The notes beneath the pieces were generated by a model. It ran no database searches and was not told the DNA's origin. It saw only the letters and a list, made by a program, of their open reading frames with translations. Shown one piece after another: positions 57,833-64,000 of a stretch of 64,000 bases of DNA; positions within the stretch are counted from its first letter, which is position 1, and the number at the start of each line of letters is the position of its first letter. The translations under genes and the position numbers were made by a program. This DNA is from Rhyzopertha dominica (lineage: Eukaryota > Arthropoda > Insecta > Coleoptera > Bostrichidae): assembly GCA_025024175.1 (NCBI GenBank), contig QCXZ01000137.1, positions 16,244,001 to 16,308,000 on the forward strand, in the 5' to 3' direction.

Positions 57833-58351
57833 GCTTCTTGCACGGCATGTACAATCATGTACATGCCATTAGTATTGTGGTGAATCCCGTCCTTGAGCAT
57901 ACAATCCCATCTGCCCTCCAACTTGGTGTGAAGATCAGCCAGCATTACTTTTTCTTCTCTGGCCACTCTTCTTATAACATGATTGTATGTTGCAATTAGA
58001 TCATTTATTAAACGATCTTGCTGGAATAAGGGCGGCAATGTACAAAGTACGATGCCTTTTGGTCCGCAGCCTTTGATTTTACGTAAAAGGCGCCTATAAG
58101 CTTGCCGTATTTTTCCATCACTCCTGGTTTTTTTTTGTAGGCAGTCATTTGTCCCCACAAGAACTACTGCCCATTTGCCTTTCACACGCCACTCATGTCC
58201 TCGTAATCTTCTCAACAGTTGGTTGATTGTTTGGCCCCCAACACATAGGCCGATGCGTAACTTATGTTTTGCCGTTGTTCTTACTGCTCGCATTTTGTAG
58301 ATATCGCTCAGAATCCTCCTTAATAGCGAACCGCCAAGAAAGACGAACATG
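57833..58351 (-). CDS. SGNH/GDSL-type hydrolase, internal exon
   Basis: The exon runs from an acceptor (TTTTTTTTACAG before 58351) to a consensus donor (AAGC|GTAAGT after 57833): 519 bp, 173 codons, fully open. It encodes FVFLGGSLLRRI (block I, with Gly replacing the usual Asp of GDS but the Ser kept), CVGGQTINQLL (block II Gly), VVLVGTNDCLQ (block III with GTND Asn) and DGIHHNTNGM (block V Asp-x-x-His). This is the catalytic core of an SGNH esterase/lipase-like fold. If the donor is not used, the frame stops at TAA right after VQEA. A donor-like AA|GTAAGT near 59007 may end an upstream exon. At least three decayed copies follow at 61-64 kb. Substrate unknown; esterase domains also occur in CR1-type LINE ORF1, so mobile origin is possible. 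Confidence 0.75.
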
Positions 58352-60879
58352 CTGTAAAAAAAATTAATATAGATAGTTGTACCCACATAAAATTATTTTC
58401 ATAATAAATTGTATAATATATAACATATATATAACACATTATGATGTAGTGACTTTATATAGCCGTATTTTTAGAAAGAATATTATGAAATTATTAATAA
58501 TGTGGCAACACATATTTTGCTACGGTTTGTATTATTAAAATATTTTCAATGTTTATAAATATAAACGAATTACGTATTTTTTTAATTAAACAAAATCCTT
58601 TATACATTATAATAATTTAGTGGAAAATATTCTAAAAGTAAATGTATATTTTTTCAATATACATGCACCGTAAAAAAAGATTTATTGCATTAATAATAAT
58701 AACTACAATTACTATTTTTTCCACAGAATAAATCGATTTTTAAAATAATTGATGTAGTGTAGGGTAAATTTTGTAACGCAGTGTGGAAAGAAAAAAAAGA
58801 GTTACTTTCAAACGGAACAGAAAGAGACAGTTTAATGAACAAAGAATTGATAAAAGTAATTTAAATTAAATGAAGGTAGAGTGATTTCTAAATAGAGCAT
58901 TATTAAATGTATTTAGTTGTTAATACGTTGTATAATGAATGTAGAAAAAACAGACATGATATAATGACTAAAATAATAATTCATAATATGATACGTTACT
59001 ACTTACTTGACTGGTTAGCAGGCAACTGCTGTAGAGATGGGTTGTTCATAAACAGTTGTTCAAATTGAACAACTCATATGTTGATTCATTTGATTTTGAA
59101 TTAATAATAACTAAAGAAAGTTTGATATATCCCATTTTTGTGAGAGGTGTGTAAAATGAATTGAGAATAATTAAGAATTGCAAAAGCGTAATATTAAAAT
59201 TTGTTTACTCGTTTTCTATATAAAAATGATACCGATGGAGACTATTGATTCCATGTTGTGAATCATGTAATCAAATGATTAAAATTCCATTATAATAATT
59301 ATTAGTAATTAGTTAGGTATGATTTATGATATTAAAGTAAAAGTACCTATATAAAATGAGTGAATATTTTTATTTCAAAATTGTATTACACAATTAGTGA
59401 GCAATTAACCTAATAAAGTTATTATTGAAATACTTAAAAATCTATATAACAAATTATAGTATTTAATTGCCATTAGCCTAAAATGAAATTGTTAAAGTTC
59501 CTGATTCACAACAGTTACATGTTTCTGTAAGATTTCTATTGTTGGTACAAATAAAATAGTATCAAAAATTTTTGTTGGTCTACGACTTTATTAATTATAT
59601 ATTGTTATAAAACACACGTTGCAGCTATCTTTAAACAAATGTAATAGTTTAACAACTCGATCTCGGTAATAATTCATAAATATTTCGAATAATCTGAGTC
59701 CATACGATCGACTGAACGACTGTAATATATTTCACGAAATGCCCAACTCTACACAATTGTCATTTGTTTTGTAACGGACAATGCGATCGTTAAAAGTTTC
59801 CGTTGGTCATTAATTTCCCGCCAAATTAAAGTATATGCAGTAGCTTGTATCGGTGAGAGCGCCATCTAGAAAATGTTGTACGAACTACTGCAAAATATTG
59901 ACAGATTGAAAGACCATAAACATAAAGAAAACTTCAACGTAAACAATTTGCAAGCTAATAACTACAAATTGGTACTTACCATATGAAATATACTATAGCA
60001 GAAATATTTTAAAAAAAAACACACATCTAAACGTGTAACATACGTTACGAAACATATCGTTATTGTATTTTTTACATAAACTACTTCTATTTCTTATCTT
60101 ACTAAACAATGTAAATTATCTATGAAAAAATAGCAATTGATAGTGTTAATAAATGAATTGTAATATTACATCATTGTTTTTTGAAATCGTATTTATCCTT
60201 AAAATAATAAGTACAATAAAAACCATAGCAATTATTGTTTGTTGTAATTCGTTGACGTTTACAGATGAATAATGTAAACGATAGAAATGTACATAAAATA
60301 CATATATTTTGTTATTAATTTGTGTAATTAGATTTTCGGGAGACAGGAAGTAGCAAATAGAATATTAATATTTGCTAGAACATATAAAAATGGTAGGAAT
60401 TGTAGTTGTTAAAATGAAACACTTTATTATGATAAAGTGACGTTTATAAAACTATAATCTGTAAAAAAAAATATAGAATGTGTAATGGAACGAATAACAG
60501 TTACAGTAAACATCTGATATAAAACAATTATATTCATAATTGAAATGTAAAAATTGTCCATCATTACATTTTGTATGCAAAAATATTTGTGTAAAAACAC
60601 ATGCGCTACATTTTAAATATATGGAAATGTAATTAAAGAAGTCTCATATTGTATCGTTTGTAGTAGTTAAAAATACGGTCAGATAATTTGAAAATGAAAT
60701 AAACATCTATATAAAAATGGTAGCAGAAAATTTAAGAAATAAATAAAATTAGTCATACCAATTACCGTAATTGTTATTTAATGCATACTATGCAGCTTAA
60801 TAACACAATAAAAGAAAGTGGTAAGAAATAAAATATATTTTGAATTAGAAATAGAAAAATATACAGCACAAACGTGTTA
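58352..60879. other. AT-rich stretch upstream of the SGNH exon
   Basis: Apart from a possible tiny exon around 59007-59035 on the - strand (CTCTACAG acceptor, GTAAGT donor), nothing is recognised. Confidence 0.35.
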
Positions 60880-61100
60880 CAATATAAAATATATAAAATA
60901 CAATATACATAAAATAATAGGTTCTTATACAAAACTGGTAATACTACTTATAATATAAATAATTATCGCAGCAAGACTATTATAGAATGACATAAGAAAA
61001 AAACTATTTTAACTCGTAAAAAACACAATATTTTCAGTTAATCTTTGCTTTTGTCAGATACAAACTCGCAAAAGTTATTGGACATTACATGACATAATAA
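60880..61100. repeat. Direct repeat flanking the SGNH pseudogene, copy 1
   Basis: It matches 61985-62195 in order (tatataaaatacaatatacataaaataatag, gcaagactattata.aatgacataag, caaaagttattggacatta, cataataatgttgctt). It defines a ~1.1 kb tandem unit that includes the pseudogene. Confidence 0.8.
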
Positions 61101-61139
61101 TGTTGCTTGTCAGTGCGTAGAAATTACTGTAAAAAAAGA

Positions 61140-61975
61140 ATACAATATGAATCCCCTCCTTGAGCATACAATCCCTTCTGCCATCTAACTTGGCATGAAC
61201 ATCTGCCAGCACTACTTTTTCTTCTACGGCCATTCTTCTTATAATATGGTTGTATGTAGGAATTAGATCGTTCATTAAAAGATCATGACAGAATAATGAT
61301 GACAATGTACAAAGTACTATGCCCTTTGGTGCGCATCCTTTTATTTTATATAAAAGGCATCGATATGCTCGACAGATTTTCCCGTTACTCCTGTGTTTTT
61401 TTTGTAAATCATTTATTAAACGATCTTGCTGGAATAAGGGCAGCAATGTGCAAAGTACGATGCCTTTTGGTCCGCAGCCTTTGATTTTATGTAAGCTTGC
61501 CGTATTTTTCCATTACTCCTGGTTTTTCTTTGTAGACAGTCATTTGTCCCCACAAGAACTACTGCCCATTTTCCTTTCACACACCACTTGTGTCCTCGCA
61601 ATCTTCTTAATAATTGGTTGATTGTCCAACACATTGGCCGATGCGTAACTTATGCTTTGCTGTTGTTCTTACTGCTCGCATATTATATATGTCAGCAGCT
61701 TTTTATTTTATGTAAAAGGCATCGATATGCTCGACGGATTTTCCTGTTACTCCTGTGTTTTATTTGTAAACAGTCATTTGTCCTCACAAGAACTACTGCC
61801 GCTTTTCCTTTCACATGTCACTCGTGTCCTCGCAATCTTCTTAATAATTGGTTGATTGTTTGACCTCCAACACATTGGCCGATGCGTAACTTACGCTTTA
61901 CTGTTGTTCTTACTGCTCGCATATTATATACGTCACTCAGAATTCTCCTTAATAAGATACCGCCAAGAAAGACGA
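61140..61975 (-). pseudogene. SGNH hydrolase pseudogene with internally repeated segments
   Basis: The - strand carries pieces of the gene at 57833-58351 but shuffled. 61146-61400 covers the C-terminal half up to the KGC region, 61405-61690 covers the middle to N-terminal part, and 61690-61972 covers a second N-terminal part down to FLGG-like sequence. Segments such as catcgatatgctcgac.gattttcc (61357, 61724) and catttgtcc.cacaagaactactgcc (61540, 61775) occur twice. Blocks VVLVGTND and LLRRLRGH are still readable in parts, but the frame is broken many times. Confidence 0.75.
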
Positions 61976-61984
61976 ATAATACAA

Positions 61985-62195
61985 TAGAAAATATATAAAA
62001 TACAATATACATAAAATAATAGATTGTCATATAATAGTGGTATTTTTACTTATAATATAGAAAATTATCAAAGCAAGACTATTATATAATGACATAAGAA
62101 AAAAGCTATTTTAACTTGTGAAAAGCACAATATTTTCACTTCAAATATAAACTCACAAAAGTTATTGGACATTATATAACATAATAATGTTGCTT
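61985..62195. repeat. Direct repeat flanking the SGNH pseudogene, copy 2
   Basis: Partner of 60880-61100; see that entry. Confidence 0.8.
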
Positions 62196-62639
62196 ATATA
62201 ATTTTATAAATAAAATAAAGCAAGCAAATGTTGGCGTACCTAATTTTAAAGTCGATTCTACTCTAGATACCAAAAGAATAAAGATCATATTGTTACCTTT
62301 TGTAGGTTTTTGATTGTTAGACCTTAAATTAACATTTACATTATCTAAGATAAACGGAAAAGAACTACTTAGCTAGGGAAATTTTCTCAGATACAAATCA
62401 AGTCTTAACAATCATAAATTACTTGTATTCAGTAATAATGAGATATTTATTGCAAATACGGAAAAACCAACTTTAAAGTTAGACATGTCAAAACTTGCTT
62501 GGTTTTTTATAAGAAAATATTAAAAAATACATAAGACCGTAGGACACATAAAAATAATAAAGCTCGTTTGACAATCACTACAAAAGATAGTTCAATTCGT
62601 GCCGTACTTAAACAGCAAAATTATCATGAACAAACATAA
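62196..62639. other. AT-rich spacer
   Basis: Nothing recognised. Confidence 0.4.
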
Positions 62640-62930
62640 ATGTAAGCAAAGAACAATAACTTACAAAAAAATTTTGTTGAAGGCCAATATTCATGAAAAT
62701 TGCGAAGCAGTGTCGTTAGAATGGCAAAATGTCATGTGATAAAACGGTGCGAATCAAAAATGTGACAATTTTAATTTCTACAGATAACTATTTGAAGAGT
62801 AGGTTGACTGTAGATCAGTCTTGTAATGCTGAATTCGACATAAGGTCGGATTATAATCCACCACAAACAGCAATATAGAAGCATTAAAATTTGAAGCGTA
62901 ATTAAGAAATCATAAATAATGATGAAACAT
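62640..62930. repeat. Downstream module of the SGNH locus, copy 2
   Basis: Homologous to 57500-57800 (gaaggccaatatt, gtcttgtaatgctga, ccaccacaaacagcaat, gcattaaaatttgaagc). Confidence 0.7.
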
Positions 62931-63032
62931 ACATTTAATCTATTATTTAACTATATGCTAATACAGAGATAGTTATTTTAGTATATCACAATAAAACTGT
63001 AATGGAAGTAATAGATAAAATTGAAAAAACTT

Positions 63033-63180
63033 AAGCTTCTTGAATGGTATGTACAATAATGTACATGCCATTCCTATTGTGGTGTATCTTATTAGTCAGT
63101 ATACAATCCCATCAATCATTCAACTTGGCATGCAAATCTGCCAGCACTCCCCTATTTTCTAGAGCCATTCTTCTTACGAA
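63033..63180 (-). pseudogene. SGNH hydrolase C-terminal fragment
   Basis: It starts aagcttcttgaatgg and matches the C-terminal part of the exon at 57833 (gtacatgccatt, caatcccat, ttcaacttgg). The donor GC|GTAAGT has become GC|TTAAGT. The fragment ends abruptly near 63180. Confidence 0.7.
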
Positions 63181-63259
63181 ATTAACACAGAAGTAATAAA
63201 ATACGATCAACAGTATAATACTCGATTGTAAAAAAAAAATAGTTACTTTAGTATAATAC

Positions 63260-63940
63260 AAAAAAGCTTCTAGTTATGTGAGCAATGAATAAAAAAATAG
63301 TAAGTTATACGAAACTTTAGTTAGAAGCCGATATTCATAAGGCGTGTGATTAAAATGGCACAATGTTCTCACAGGAATACTTGCTTTTACACATGTTGAA
63401 TCACTTATCACTCAATATATATATAAAATTTGATAGTGTATATGAAAGATTAATAAAATAAATAGAATAAGGTAGTATTGAAAACGTCAGGAGAATTATA
63501 AGTTTGTGGTTATGTGAGCAATAAAGAAAAAAACAGTAAGCTACTCAAAACTTTCGTTGGAAGCCCATATTAATAATTATTTCAAAGGCGTGTCATTAGA
63601 ATGGCAAAATATTCTCGTGAGGACAACGGCTCCTGCATGTTGTAAAACGGTACGATGAACTTCATTCCTGCATGCAACTATATTAAAATGGCCTAATTCT
63701 TGAGACGTTTTATAGCGTTGTGTTGGGCATTTGTATGAATAGAATCCACCAAAATCAGCAACATTTAAATATAAAAATTTTAAACGTAGTGTAAAAAATG
63801 TTAAATAATGATTAAATGTTAAATACATCCACTGAAGTACATTTAATATATTATTTTAGTAAATGAGAAGTAATAAAATATGACCAACAAATATATTACA
63901 ATAAAATTGTACTGAAGGAAGGGAACTGAAAAATTTTTAC
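63260..63940. repeat. Downstream module of the SGNH locus, copies 3 and 4
   Basis: gttatgtgagcaat, agttagaagccgatatt (63265-63420) and again gttatgtgagcaataaag, ttggaagcccatatt, gtgaggacaacggct (63500-63800) repeat the 57480-57800 module. Confidence 0.6.
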
Positions 63941-63944
63941 GTTT

Positions 63945-64000
63945 CTTGAATAACATGTACAATAATAAACATGCCATCCTTATTGCGGTGGATTTAATCA
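63945..64000 (-). pseudogene. SGNH hydrolase C-terminal fragment, cut by window end
   Basis: cgtttcttgaataacatgtacaataat...catgccatcc matches the C-terminal start of the exon at 57833-57880. The copy continues beyond the window. Confidence 0.65.

Overview
This is AT-rich, repeat-dense eukaryotic DNA, most likely from an insect or other arthropod. Coding sequence is sparse and interrupted by spliceosomal introns. The filler is dominated by degraded non-LTR retrotransposons, a Ty3/gypsy remnant, Penelope-like (PLE) remnants, hAT, mariner and foldback/MITE DNA elements, and one large Helitron. Scattered single Ns suggest a draft consensus. All calls come from reading the sequence; no database search was possible.

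Left third (1-15 kb): the only host gene I recognise with confidence is a 1-acylglycerol-3-phosphate acyltransferase (AGPAT, PlsC family) on the + strand. Two exons are visible (7831-7996 and 14469-14638, the latter with the stop codon). They join in phase across a 6.5 kb intron that holds a LINE, itself split by a foldback transposon with a TA target duplication, and a second foldback copy. Upstream of the gene, an older LINE fragment is split by a non-autonomous hAT element with a perfect 8-bp target duplication.

Middle (15-36 kb): repeat graveyard. It holds several LINE reverse-transcriptase fragments, one with a (TTA)n tail, a dispersed repeat family in both orientations, a 38-bp minisatellite, a broken gene of an unnamed family, a PLE with RT and GIY-YIG pieces, a gypsy pol remnant, a perfect 196-bp palindrome carrying hammerhead-ribozyme-like cores, and a mariner/IS630-like remnant.

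Right-centre (36.5-52.2 kb): the centrepiece is a Helitron on the - strand. It encodes one uninterrupted 1947-residue protein: Ulp1/C48-like cysteine protease, four AT-hooks, a cysteine-rich finger, a HUH Rep nuclease and a PIF1-type helicase. Its 3' terminus is recognisable as a hairpin followed by CTAG|T at 36476. A strong splice acceptor lies 16 nt before the ATG. The inferred 5' intron contains a 4.4 kb tandem array of ~131-bp monomers organised as a 6-monomer, ~790-bp higher-order repeat, an alpha-satellite-like architecture inside a transposon.

Right end (53-64 kb): diverged segmental duplications, then an SGNH/GDSL-type hydrolase exon (57833-58351, - strand) with intact splice signals, followed by at least three decayed partial copies of the same locus. 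The rest is AT-rich DNA in which I see no genes.
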